Notes: generated from the letters alone by a model not told the origin. A DNA stretch of 64,000 nucleotides from Clostridia bacterium (GCA_029239755.1 JARBUI010000018.1:1-64000), one strand, 5' to 3'. Numbered from the stretch's first letter, positions 7,849-15,801 are shown. Program-made: numbers and translations.

Positions 7849-8277
7849 TCAGTCACCGTCCTCTATAAAAGAGAATATATTTTTGTCCATTTCATAAACA
7901 CCCCAGTAGGGTTGTTCTATGTACCATTTTGAGTTTTCTTGATAAATAAAAGATGTGTAAACCCTACTGCTATCTTCTTCAATGATATTCACAATATAAT
8001 ATTCTTTAACAGTAGGAGCATCATTCACAGATAAGCTTCTTGTTGCTTTAGCATTTAAAAAATGTTCTGCAATTGTTTTAATTATTTCATTATCAGTGTA
8101 TTTTATATCTAAATCGTTTTTTGATATTTCTATTACTGAAATTTTTTCTATAGTAGGGAATTGTATAGGTTTAGCCATCGGAAAAAAATCGTCATATAGT
8201 TTAATTACACCAATAGCTACTACAAGAGCCAATACAACTATAGAAGAAACAAGCCATCTTAATGGTGTTTTCTTCAT
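7849..8277 (-). CDS. Membrane-anchored DUF5301-like protein
   Basis: A 142-residue protein with one N-terminal membrane helix (residues 10-27, after MKKTPLRW) and an extracytoplasmic domain. The domain (ISVIEISKNDLDIKYTDNE, later SKWYIEQPYWGVYEMD) resembles DUF5301, a small extracellular beta domain found in Clostridia; this is recognition from memory rather than a search. No lipobox cysteine is present, so it is anchored by the helix. Elements B and C flank it, which makes it look like a single-gene cassette. Function unknown. Confidence 0.6.
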   Translation of the reverse strand: MKKTPLRWLVSSIVVLALVVAIGVIKLYDDFFPMAKPIQFPTIEKISVIEISKNDLDIKYTDNEIIKTIAEHFLNAKATRSLSVNDAPTVKEYYIVNIIEEDSSRVYTSFIYQENSKWYIEQPYWGVYEMDKNIFSFIEDGD

Positions 8278-8393
8278 TGTTTTCCTCCAAGAATAATATA
8301 AATTTCTTTACATCGAAATATAAAACTAATACATGGGTAACTGATTACATTTATTATTGTTAAGCATTTTCCATCTGATATTGAGGTTTCAAC

Positions 8394-8502
8394 TAACGTC
8401 TCCGTATCTCCGCCGCCTCTAAACTGTACCCCCAGAGCCCTTCTTCGTGGCGGTGCTTGCACCAGTGAAGAGGTGGTTGCAGCGAACGGAGATACATTGT
8501 TA
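8394..8502 (-). repeat. GC-rich palindromic element C (attC-like)
   Basis: A 109-bp GC-rich island in AT-rich surroundings, running TAAC to GTTA on the minus strand. TATCTCCG pairs with CGGAGATA (plus 8405-8412 and 8487-8494), inside which CCACCTCT pairs with AGAGGCGG (one mismatch), with an internal GGTGC-AA-GCACC hairpin. CTAACGT (8393-8399) ends it, as in elements A and D. Size, terminal TAAC/GTTA and imperfect pairing resemble integron attC sites, though the canonical R-box consensus is not matched exactly. It sits 3' of the 8556-9017 gene. An open frame across it is a by-product of its GC content. Confidence 0.55.
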
Positions 8503-8555
8503 TGTGGTGTCACTCTACGGACGCCTTCATATAAATAAAAAAAGGTTATAATTTA

Positions 8556-9017
8556 TTAAGCTTTCTCTTGAAAACTATATTTTTCACTTTTTCTTATAAA
8601 ACTCCCTATTGCTGTCAGAAAGATTGCCAAAAATGGTGCAACATATATCATGATATTTGATGTAAGACTAGAAATATTTAGTATACCTAATAATGGAATA
8701 TTCCAAACCATCATTTCTATTGGGCCAAAATAATAAGCCCCTCTATTTACATATAGCACTAACGATAATAGCATTAATAATAAAGCATCACTTGTTCCAA
8801 CTAAACCAATAACAAGCCCGTTTTTAAATCCAGCCTTCTTTCTTAAACCATAAATTAGCCAAGTAACTAAAAATAAAAGTCCTACTACTATCTCAATTGC
8901 TCTTACAAATATATTAGGCCATTGCCAAGAAAAGCTAAAGAATACAAACGATATAATTCGAAAAATAATCGATATTAATAATAGCTTTATTCCAGCGCGT
9001 ACATTGTTTCTATTCAT
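8556..9017 (-). CDS. Four-helix membrane protein, unknown
   Basis: A 153-residue integral membrane protein with about four helices (near 10-28, 32-56, 68-90 and 112-136) and a basic cytoplasmic loop (RKKAGFKNG). The C-terminal tail is charged (RKSEKYSFQEKA). It looks like the DUF4199/DUF6 range of small hydrophobic proteins but I cannot assign a family. The sequence upstream of the ATG at 9017 reads AAGGAGGAAGAATCC, a clear ribosome binding site. Element C lies 54 bases beyond its stop. Confidence 0.55.
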   Translation of the reverse strand: MNRNNVRAGIKLLLISIIFRIISFVFFSFSWQWPNIFVRAIEIVVGLLFLVTWLIYGLRKKAGFKNGLVIGLVGTSDALLLMLLSLVLYVNRGAYYFGPIEMMVWNIPLLGILNISSLTSNIMIYVAPFLAIFLTAIGSFIRKSEKYSFQEKA

Positions 9018-9403
9018 AGGATTCTTCCTCCTTAAAACCTATAATCTTACTCCACAATAGTATTATAATTTGATAGCTAGTAGTGTGATGTCATATAACT
9101 ATGGTACTCCCACACTCATGAATGAAGTGTACATTTCTCAACTATTCATTGTATGTAGTAGTTAATCTAAAAGAATGAGTAGCAGATCTTCAATGCAGAT
9201 CTTGTATAATCAGGTGAAATTTAGTAAACGCTTACTGTAACTTAGGTAATATTAAGATAATTTTAAATAGTATATCAATAATATACCATATTGTAGAAGT
9301 GAGGAGAATAGGGGAGATTAAAATAAAAACATGCGTAGCAATATAAAAAAATAGATCTAAGATAGTGCCAAGTTTTAAGTGTTTTAATATTTTAACCTTA
9401 GAA
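9018..9403. other. Gene-poor 390-base spacer in the accessory region
   Basis: AT-rich sequence without a convincing gene. On the minus strand 9232-9400 is open and hydrophobic (ILKHLKLGTILDLFFYIATH) and looks like the tail of a small membrane protein, but no start codon with a ribosome binding site lies between element D and this frame, so it may be a decapitated cassette gene. Short direct repeats of GCAGATCTT occur near 9184-9214. Confidence 0.3.
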
Positions 9404-9482
9404 AATTCAGGAGGAGGGATAACTTTTTGTTCGATTTGGAGCGCGCCGACGGAGAACAAAAAGTTATCCCTCCTCCTGAATT
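9404..9482. repeat. Long perfect hairpin, element D
   Basis: Two 29-nt arms (9404-9432 and 9454-9482) are perfect reverse complements around a 21-nt GC-rich loop (contains GAGCGCGCCGAC). The arms carry GGATAAC/GTTATCC internally. On the right side the sequence continues into CTAACGT (9489-9495), the 7-mer shared with elements A and C; the left flank does not continue the pairing. No T run follows, so it is not a simple terminator. Confidence 0.7.
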
Positions 9483-9502
9483 CGCAGCCTAACGTGAAAC
9501 AC

Positions 9503-9537
9503 AAAAAAGGCAGGCTCGGAGGCCTGCCGCTACGGTT
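9503..9537 (-). terminator. Intrinsic terminator of dapL, part of a dispersed repeat
   Basis: On the minus strand GTAGCGGCAGGC-CTCCGA-GCCTGCC followed by TTTTTT, 45 bases past the dapL stop. The TTAACCGTAG prefix and the stem match a second copy at 10826-10861, so it belongs to a family of small CCGTAG-GGCAGG palindromes found dispersed in clostridial genomes (family from memory). Confidence 0.75.
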
Positions 9538-9581
9538 AAATATATGGATAAACCAATTCTTTATCCTAAAGTAACACAAAA

Positions 9582-10778
9582 CTAAATACTTTTAAATCTC
9601 TCCATCGCTTCAATAGTAGCTTCCCTACCCCCAAAAGCAGTAAGTCTAAAGTATCCTTCCCCATTTGCTCCAAATCCAGCCCCTGGAGTACCTACTACAG
9701 CAATCTCATTAAGAAGATAATCAAAGAACTCCCATGATCCCATTCCATTTGGACACTTCAGCCAAATATAAGGGGAATTATCTCCGCCTACATATTCAAT
9801 ACCTTTTTCTTTCATTGCCTGGGCAATAATTCTAGCATTCTCCATATAGTAAGCTACATTGTCTTTAATTTCTTTTTGTCCTGATTCAGTAAAGACAGCA
9901 GCAGCACCTTTTTGAATAATATAAGGAACACCATTGAATTTAGTTGTTTGTCTTCTGTTCCAAAGTTTATTAACAACTACTTCATCACCGTCAGTATTAT
10001 AGCCTACAAGTGCTTTTGGCACGATAGTATAACCACAGCGTGTTCCAGTAAAGCCTGCTGTTTTTGATAAACTGCAGAATTCAATAGCACATTCCTTTGC
10101 ACCTTCTATTTCAAAGATACTTCTTGGAAGACTAGGATCATTAATATAAGCTTCATATGCAGCATCATATAAAATAATAGCACCACTTTGTTTTGCATAA
10201 TTTACCCATGCAGTAAGCTGTTCTCTGTTATAAACAGAACCCGTAGGATTGTTAGGAGAGCAGAGGTAAATAAGATCTGCCATCTCATCGTCTTGTGGAG
10301 GCATAGGCAAGAAGTTATTTTCAGCATTTGAGTCTAAATAAACAATTTCACGGCCTGACATAATGTTTGTATCTACATACACAGGGTATACTGGGTCTGG
10401 AATCATAACGATGTTTTCGTTTCCAAATATATCTGTGATATTACCCACATCACTTTTAGCCCCATCACTGATAAAGATCTCATCAGCATCAAGAGAAACA
10501 TTAATACGTTCATAATAAGCTTTAACAGCATTTCGAAGGAAATCATAGCCTTGTTCTGGGCCATATCCTTTGAAACTTTCCTTTTTACCCATTTCATCTA
10601 TTGCTTCATGCATTGCTGTAAGAACAGATGGAGTAAGAGGAAGTGTCACATCTCCAATACCCATGCGGATAAGTTTTTTATCTGGATTTGCAGCTACAAA
10701 TTCATTAACCTTTTTTGCAATGGTTGCGAAGAGATAACTGTCTTTAAGTTCTAAATAATTATCGTTAATAAAAGCCAT
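9582..10778 (-). CDS. dapL: LL-diaminopimelate aminotransferase
   Basis: Converts tetrahydrodipicolinate plus glutamate directly to LL-2,6-diaminopimelate, the one-step branch of lysine and peptidoglycan precursor synthesis. The 398-residue class I PLP aminotransferase has the usual length. Visible: GIGDVTLPLTPSV near 43, YLCSPNNPTGSVY near 172 and the PLP lysine in SLSKTAGFTGTRCGY near 237. The start has TAGGAGG eight bases upstream. It follows dapF in the same direction, so consecutive pathway steps are encoded together, downstream of glnA and an ANTAR regulator; glutamate is the amino donor, which links the pair to the nitrogen operon. Confidence 0.97.
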   Translation of the reverse strand: MAFINDNYLELKDSYLFATIAKKVNEFVAANPDKKLIRMGIGDVTLPLTPSVLTAMHEAIDEMGKKESFKGYGPEQGYDFLRNAVKAYYERINVSLDADEIFISDGAKSDVGNITDIFGNENIVMIPDPVYPVYVDTNIMSGREIVYLDSNAENNFLPMPPQDDEMADLIYLCSPNNPTGSVYNREQLTAWVNYAKQSGAIILYDAAYEAYINDPSLPRSIFEIEGAKECAIEFCSLSKTAGFTGTRCGYTIVPKALVGYNTDGDEVVVNKLWNRRQTTKFNGVPYIIQKGAAAVFTESGQKEIKDNVAYYMENARIIAQAMKEKGIEYVGGDNSPYIWLKCPNGMGSWEFFDYLLNEIAVVGTPGAGFGANGEGYFRLTAFGGREATIEAMERFKSI

Positions 10779-10825
10779 TATTTATCCTCCTAATCAATTA
10801 CTAATATTTTTTGGTTATAGAAAAA

Positions 10826-10861
10826 TAAAACGGCAGGCGCGAGACCTGCCACTACGGGTTA
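10826..10861 (-). repeat. CCGTAG-type palindromic repeat, second copy
   Basis: Minus strand TAACCCGTAGTGGCAGG-TCTCGCG-CCTGCCG then TTTTATTTTT. It lies between dapF and dapL and has the same prefix and stem as the dapL terminator. It can act as a partial terminator inside the dapF-dapL unit. AT-rich sequence with no gene fills the rest of this 148-base gap. Confidence 0.65.
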
Positions 10862-10926
10862 TCTACAACACTATAATAACCTATCATACCTTAATATTCT
10901 ATAACATTTTAATATTTCATGATAAT

Positions 10927-11769
10927 TTAATATTCTATTACACCGTCAAAAACCTTAGTTGCGCTGCCTTTCATAAGAACTGTTTCATCTTCTAGATAAG
11001 TGATTTTTAGATCTCCCCCAAGAAGTTTAACAGTTATTTCATCACCTTTTTTGCAGTAACCATTTAGTACAGCTGCAACAGCACTTGCACAAGCACCTGT
11101 GCCACAGGCAAAGGTTTCACCTGAGCCTCTTTCCCATACACGCATTTTAATTGTATTTGCATCTATTATTTGTACAAATTCAGTATTTATTCTTTCTGGG
11201 AAGAGAGGATTAAATTCAAATTTTGGTCCTATTACTTCAAGAGGAACAGTATCTACATCATCACAGAAAGTTACTGCATGAGGATTGCCCATAGATACAC
11301 AGGTAATAGCATAAGCAGTACCTTCTATATGTATAGGTTCATCGATAAGGAGATCAAGTTCAGATAACACAGGAATATCCTTTGGTACGAGGATAGCTTT
11401 GCCCATATCAACTTCAACATAAACTACGCTGCCATCTTCAACAACAAGAGTCAGATATTTAATACCGCTTAGAGTTTCAACCGATATTTGAGTTTTATTT
11501 GTATAGCCTGCTTCATAAAGGTATTTGCCGACACATCTGATGGCATTGCCGCACATTTTACCTTCTGAACCATCTGCATTAAACATGCGCATTTTAGCGT
11601 CAGCCGAGTCTGATGGCAAAATCATAACAAGTCCATCAGAACCAATGCCAAAGTGTCTGTCACTCACAAATTCTGAAAAAGCATTTGGATTTTCTATTAC
11701 TTGTTTAAAACCATCTACATACACATAGTCATTACCTATGCCATGCATTTTAGTAAAATTAATTTTCAT
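10927..11769 (-). CDS. dapF: Diaminopimelate epimerase
   Basis: Epimerises LL- to meso-diaminopimelate by a two-cysteine mechanism. The 280-residue protein starts [19 protein letters not shown], typical for DapF. The first catalytic cysteine is C73 in KMCGNAIRC, the second is in [12 protein letters not shown] near residue 217. ATG 11769 was chosen over the in-frame GTG at 11775 because AGGGGTG stands at proper spacing. It is 15 bases downstream of the ANTAR regulator and ahead of dapL, so probably in the long nitrogen operon, although the repeat between dapF and dapL could lower read-through. Confidence 0.97.
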   Translation of the reverse strand: MKINFTKMHGIGNDYVYVDGFKQVIENPNAFSEFVSDRHFGIGSDGLVMILPSDSADAKMRMFNADGSEGKMCGNAIRCVGKYLYEAGYTNKTQISVETLSGIKYLTLVVEDGSVVYVEVDMGKAILVPKDIPVLSELDLLIDEPIHIEGTAYAITCVSMGNPHAVTFCDDVDTVPLEVIGPKFEFNPLFPERINTEFVQIIDANTIKMRVWERGSGETFACGTGACASAVAAVLNGYCKKGDEITVKLLGGDLKITYLEDETVLMKGSATKVFDGVIEY

Positions 11770-11784
11770 AATCACACCCCTAAA

Positions 11785-12354
11785 TTATACTTCATAAGTC
11801 TTGAGAATATTATCAGCTACAGTTCTTTGAGAAACCCTAAGATCCATGGCCTGTTTTTGAATATACCTATGAGCTTGTTTTTCATCGAGCCCTAAATACT
11901 GAATAAGACAGTATTTAGCACGTTCCATGACTTTGACGTCATCCATCTTCCTTTTAAGAGCCTTGTTTTGCTCTCGTAAGGTGGCTATTATTTGCTTAGA
12001 GTTAAGGACAAAAGGTATGGATTGCAATAAAACCTGTTTGTTAATGGGCTTACCTACCACAAAGGCACCTGTAACAGCGAGTTTTTCCTGAACTTGCTCT
12101 ATAAGATCTGACTTCACAAGAATAAGAATAGCAGATAAAGATTTGTCTGCTATATCAAGGACTAGCTCAGAGCCAAATTCATCTGGTAAAGGTGTATTGA
12201 TGATGGTAAGATCATAATCAGTATAGTCAAATTTTCTCCGAGCTTCACTAGCAGAGGCGACATAATCATAACCAGAAAAAACAAGCGGTTTAATGATATC
12301 ATACAAGGCATCTGAAGACTGTTTTTGGGTAGATACTATCAATATCTTTTCCAC
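11785..12354 (-). CDS. ANTAR-domain antiterminator with degenerate receiver
   Basis: A 189-residue RNA-binding transcription antitermination regulator. Residues 1-115 form a receiver-like domain, but the phosphoacceptor Asp is replaced by Asn53 (LTIINTPLPDE) and the acidic pocket after strand 1 is STQ, so it cannot be phosphorylated normally. A coiled helix (NKALKRKMDDVKV) leads to the ANTAR domain at 130-189 (AKYCLIQYLGLDEKQAHRYI). ANTAR proteins bind dual hairpins with hexaloops and stop terminator formation. The gene starts eight bases after glnA, inside the glutamate/glutamine operon, so nitrogen genes are its likely targets; two matching leader hairpins lie at 18.93 and 19.27 kb. No cognate kinase is seen. 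Confidence 0.88.
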   Translation of the reverse strand: MEKILIVSTQKQSSDALYDIIKPLVFSGYDYVASASEARRKFDYTDYDLTIINTPLPDEFGSELVLDIADKSLSAILILVKSDLIEQVQEKLAVTGAFVVGKPINKQVLLQSIPFVLNSKQIIATLREQNKALKRKMDDVKVMERAKYCLIQYLGLDEKQAHRYIQKQAMDLRVSQRTVADNILKTYEV

Positions 12355-12362
12355 GCTTCAGA

Positions 12363-13679
12363 TTAAAGATAATTTTGTATTTCCCATTCATGTATTGTCT
12401 GATTATATATATTCCATTCTTCTAATTTAAGTCCTAAATAGTGTGTAAACAGATGATCACCTATCGTTTCTCTTACAAAGTCGCTTGATTTCATACAGCT
12501 TAATGCTTCATATAAACTTTGAGGTAATGTATCTATACTTAAGGCTTCTAATTCAGTAGGTGTTAAGGTATAAGCATTGCTGGTTAAGGGAGCCATAAGT
12601 TTCATCTTTTTTGTAATACCATCAAGGCCAGCTGAGAGGATGAGGGACAGTGTAAGGTAAGGATTACATGTTGTATCAGGACTGCGAAGCTCAATTCTAT
12701 TATACCCTGAAGTGGTATAAGGAACTCTTATAAGGCAAGAACGATTTTTAAAAGACCAGGTAATATGTCTTGGTGCTTCAAATCCAGATGCAAGCCTTTT
12801 ATAAGAATTAACAATAGGATTTGTTATAGCACACATTTCTTTAACGTGAGCAAGTACCCCTGCAATAAAGTATTCTGCCGTTTCTGGCATTTGTTTACCA
12901 GGTTTTGTATCGAATATATTCTCACCATCTTTATAAAGAGACATATTAATATGCATACCTGAACCGCTTGTATTTGCAAGAGGCTTCGGCATAAAAGAAG
13001 CATAAAGGCCATTTCTCTGAGCAATGATTTTTACTACTGTCTTAAAACTGAGAATATTATCAGCAGCAGCGATGACATGATCATATTTAAAATCTATTTC
13101 ATGCTGGCTATGGGCAGATTCATGGTGAGAAGTCTCAATTTCAAAGCCCATTTCTTCAAGCGTTAAACATATTTCGCGCCTTGTGTTTTCGCCTTGATCC
13201 AGAGGACTAACATCAAAATATTCTGCCTTGTCACTAGGTTCAAGTGTAGGCTTGCCTTCCTGATCTGTTTTAAACAGAAAGAATTCACATTCTGAACCTA
13301 CTTTAAAAACATATCCCATTTCCTTAGCTTTTTCAAATGTACGTTTTAAGATGTAGCGGCTGTCGCCTTCAAAGTATTTCCCGTCAGCAGTCTTAATATC
13401 ACAGAAAAGTCTAGCAACTTTTCCGTGTTGAGGCCTCCAAGGTAAAATAGAAAGGGTAGTTGGATCTGGGAATAAAAACAGTTCAGAATCCTCAATTGTT
13501 CCAAAGCCTTTGATAGAGGAAGCATCTAGGGCGATCCCTTCATCAAAGGCTTTGCTAAGTTGTTTTGAGGATATAGATATATTCTTTAGCTCTCCAAATA
13601 TATCACAAAATTGAAGTTTTATAAATTTAACGTCATTTTCTTCTACAAACCTTAATGCGCCGAGCTTATTATATGACAT
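12363..13679 (-). CDS. glnA: Glutamine synthetase, type I (short form)
   Basis: ATP-dependent glutamate plus ammonia to glutamine. At 438 residues it has the length of the Gram-positive GSI-alpha form. Features: IKGFGTIEDSELFLFPD near 58-74, the metal site SECEFFLF near 128, HHESAHSQHEID near 180, ANTSGSGMHINM near 237 and the substrate loop NSYKRLASGFEAP near 287. It lacks the adenylylation-type Tyr segment of GSI-beta. CCTCCT upstream (AGGAGGATTTT on the coding strand) gives the start at 13679. It follows the glutamate synthase GXGXG subunit with a 168-base leader holding two hairpins. A second, unrelated glutamine synthetase (type III) is at 24 kb. Confidence 0.97.
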   Translation of the reverse strand: MSYNKLGALRFVEENDVKFIKLQFCDIFGELKNISISSKQLSKAFDEGIALDASSIKGFGTIEDSELFLFPDPTTLSILPWRPQHGKVARLFCDIKTADGKYFEGDSRYILKRTFEKAKEMGYVFKVGSECEFFLFKTDQEGKPTLEPSDKAEYFDVSPLDQGENTRREICLTLEEMGFEIETSHHESAHSQHEIDFKYDHVIAAADNILSFKTVVKIIAQRNGLYASFMPKPLANTSGSGMHINMSLYKDGENIFDTKPGKQMPETAEYFIAGVLAHVKEMCAITNPIVNSYKRLASGFEAPRHITWSFKNRSCLIRVPYTTSGYNRIELRSPDTTCNPYLTLSLILSAGLDGITKKMKLMAPLTSNAYTLTPTELEALSIDTLPQSLYEALSCMKSSDFVRETIGDHLFTHYLGLKLEEWNIYNQTIHEWEIQNYL

Positions 13680-13720
13680 ACAAAATCCTCCTATTATAAT
13701 AAATACCGGGTAAGAACAGC

Positions 13721-13806
13721 TATAAATAGAGTATCCGTTTATACGCTAATCTATTTATAGCTAGATTTATTTATAACTTAATCTATAAATTAAGCTATAA
13801 ATAAAT
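13721..13806 (-). promoter_or_regulatory. Tandem hairpins in the glnA leader
   Basis: Two stem-loops on the coding strand. The first (13765-13806) is an 18-bp stem, with one G-U pair, around a 6-nt loop. The second (13721-13759) has a 10-bp stem TATAAATAGA/TCTATTTATA, a 5-nt bulge, a GTAT/ATAC stem and the 6-nt loop AAACGG. The arms share TATTTATAG and CTATAAATA words and could pair alternatively. Tandem hairpins with hexaloops are what ANTAR proteins bind, but the loops here do not show the A1 plus G4 pattern, so this is only suggestive. Confidence 0.45.
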
Positions 13807-13847
13807 TATTAACTTCTACTTTATATATTAATAATAGTGTAAAACAA

Positions 13848-14573
13848 TTAATGATGAGTGTAAAGCTGTCTGTAAGGGTTTTTTGAATTTGCAGTAAGCT
13901 TATAGAAATGATCTTTAAGAAGTGTTTGACTATCAAGATCAAAAGCATTGCAAAAATCATCAATATACTCAGCAATTTCAGACAAGTCCTGAGCTGTAGC
14001 CGGCGTGGCAACTACTTGAGCGGGTAAATCAGTCGGCAGCGTATGAGAGCGAATATAGATTGCTCCGCCATGCATACCAGTCCCGCAGAAATCTCCTACA
14101 GGTAGATCACCCTCACTTTCAAGTCCAAGCACAATAAGTATTCCGCCAGCTTGATATTCGCCCAAGAAATCACCAACCTTGCCTCCGATGATAATAACGG
14201 GTTTACATTCCTTATATTCTTTCATATGAATACCAACACGGTATCCGCCATTGCCTTTAACTAAGATTTTACCTCCGCGCATACCATAGCCGGTTGTATC
14301 TCCGCAGTTCCCATGGACAATAATAGAACCAGTATCCATGGTGTCACCTGTAGCATCTTGTGCATTGCCATAAACATTAATAGTACTGCCTGCAAGATAA
14401 GCGCCAAGAGCATTACCCGGTGTTCCGTAAATATCAATTGTTTTGCCAGCAACGCCAGAACCTATATAGCGATGTCCCAAACAGTTAGTAATTTTTACAT
14501 TGCTGTCAGAAGAAGCTTTTAGTTTTTCATTTAAGTCACGAAAGTGAAGTGAACATGCATTAATTTCCAACAT
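13848..14573 (-). CDS. Glutamate synthase GXGXG-domain subunit
   Basis: A 241-residue stand-alone version of the C-terminal beta-helix (GXGXG) domain of the glutamate synthase large subunit, homologous also to formylmethanofuran dehydrogenase subunit C. The repeating GX2GX3 helix turns are clear (GSGVAGKTIDIYGTPGNALG, GDTTGYGMRGGKILVKGNGG, GKVGDFLGEYQAGGILIVLG). In the full-length enzyme this domain packs against the FMN domain. The ATG at 14573 has AGGGGG upstream and overlaps the end of the FAD subunit gene by 14 bases, so translation is coupled. Together with the amidotransferase and FMN genes upstream it makes an archaeal-type split glutamate synthase. Confidence 0.93.
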   Translation of the reverse strand: MLEINACSLHFRDLNEKLKASSDSNVKITNCLGHRYIGSGVAGKTIDIYGTPGNALGAYLAGSTINVYGNAQDATGDTMDTGSIIVHGNCGDTTGYGMRGGKILVKGNGGYRVGIHMKEYKECKPVIIIGGKVGDFLGEYQAGGILIVLGLESEGDLPVGDFCGTGMHGGAIYIRSHTLPTDLPAQVVATPATAQDLSEIAEYIDDFCNAFDLDSQTLLKDHFYKLTANSKNPYRQLYTHH

Positions 14574-15798
14574 TAACACCCCCTAAATTTTGAAGCCTGC
14601 GGGATTTGCTAAACAGCATCATTTGAGGTTTTGAAGCGAGTAGTTCTGAATCTAAATCTGGTACAGGGATTTGTTCTTTAATAATAGATGTATAAATCCC
14701 AGCACGAGCTACATCACCAATCATGATATATCCTTTAACCAGCCCGTCTTTAAGGACTAACTTCTTATAATTTCCTTCAGTTTGAATACTAGTCGCGTCT
14801 CCATCGTAACTGCCGGCAGTAATCATGTGAAGACCAAAGAATCCAATGGCATTCATTGGAATAGCCTTTTCATAGGTTTTAGTGCCGCCAGCCATAGCTA
14901 GGCCAGCTACTTCTCCCTGCATATAAGCGTTAGGTAAAAGTGCAAGAATTTTCTCAGTACCCGTTGAGACGTCAAAGCTCTCCGTGCAGTCACCAGCAGC
15001 ATAGATAGACGCATCAGAAGTTTTGCAGGTACTATCTACAATAATTCCCTTATTGACCTCAAGACCGCATTCACTGGCTAGCTCTGTATTTGGCCTTACA
15101 CCTATAGCAATAATAAGTATATCAAAATCGAGTGCAGTCCCACTTTCAAGGATTGCAGTACCATCAGTAAACTTCGCTGCCTTATCACTTAAAATAAAGC
15201 GTACACCTTTTGTTTCTAAATGTTTTTGTACTATATTTGAGCCTTCATTATCTAAAATACTAGGAAGGATTCTATCTGCAAGGTCTACTACGGTAATATC
15301 TTTAGTCATTTTGTAAACGCCCTCTGCAGCTTTAAGACCAATAAGTCCGGCGCCTATGATAAGTACTTTGCTGTCTGGTTTAAGAACAGCTTTTACAGCC
15401 TTAGCGTCATCATACTTCATAAAAGTGAACTTATTAGAGACAGTATCAAGGCCTTCCATTAGCGGCACAAAAGGCCTTGAGCCGGTAGCAATAAGAAGTT
15501 TATCATATGCAACAGCGCTGCCGTCTTCAAGGATCACTTCACCTTCGGATCTATCAATTTTAACTGCTTTTTTACCGAGGAGCACATTGCATTTATTTGC
15601 ACTATAAAAGTCTTGAGGCCTATAAAATATCTTCTCATCTGATACTTTACCTTCTAGCCAATAAGAGATAAGGGGTCTCGAATAAGTATGATAGGTCTCA
15701 TCAGATAAAATGGTGATGCTGCTTGTTGTATCTAACCTTCTTATACCTTCTACGGCGCCAATAGCAGCTGTAGAGTTACCAATAATTAAATAGTTCAT
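14560..15798 (-). CDS. FAD/NAD(P)-dependent oxidoreductase of the glutamate synthase operon
   Basis: A 412-residue pyridine-nucleotide-disulfide-type flavoprotein. FAD binding: NYLIIGNSTAAIGAVEGIRR at the N-terminus and YAAGDCTES near 280. NAD(P) binding: VLIIGAGLIGLKAAEGV near 145. It lacks a redox CxxC, so it is of the NADH:acceptor type rather than a disulfide reductase. Its position between the ferredoxin-like and GXGXG subunits suggests that it replaces GltD, feeding NAD(P)H electrons through the Fe-S protein to the FMN subunit (inference). It starts three bases after the Fe-S gene ends. Confidence 0.9.
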   Translation of the reverse strand: MNYLIIGNSTAAIGAVEGIRRLDTTSSITILSDETYHTYSRPLISYWLEGKVSDEKIFYRPQDFYSANKCNVLLGKKAVKIDRSEGEVILEDGSAVAYDKLLIATGSRPFVPLMEGLDTVSNKFTFMKYDDAKAVKAVLKPDSKVLIIGAGLIGLKAAEGVYKMTKDITVVDLADRILPSILDNEGSNIVQKHLETKGVRFILSDKAAKFTDGTAILESGTALDFDILIIAIGVRPNTELASECGLEVNKGIIVDSTCKTSDASIYAAGDCTESFDVSTGTEKILALLPNAYMQGEVAGLAMAGGTKTYEKAIPMNAIGFFGLHMITAGSYDGDATSIQTEGNYKKLVLKDGLVKGYIMIGDVARAGIYTSIIKEQIPVPDLDSELLASKPQMMLFSKSRRLQNLGGVNVGN

Positions 15799-15801
15799 GA
15801 C

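Noticed and set aside
8274..8513. Open frame of 79 codons on the minus strand across element C
   Set aside because: Its Pro/Arg/Gly-rich translation comes from the GC-rich palindrome; no ribosome binding site, and the palindrome explains the composition.
5517..9017. Prophage or integrative element
   Set aside because: No integrase, capsid, relaxase, att direct repeats or tRNA target in the stretch; small single-orientation genes with palindromes fit cassettes better.
9404..9482. Long hairpin as a CRISPR repeat or terminator
   Set aside because: There is only one copy, no spacer pattern and no T run on either side.
9232..9579. Open frame of 115 codons on the minus strand downstream of dapL
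   Set aside because: It runs through the dapL terminator and the long hairpin, so the 5' two thirds cannot be a normal gene. The hydrophobic tail may be a cassette-gene fragment and is described as such.
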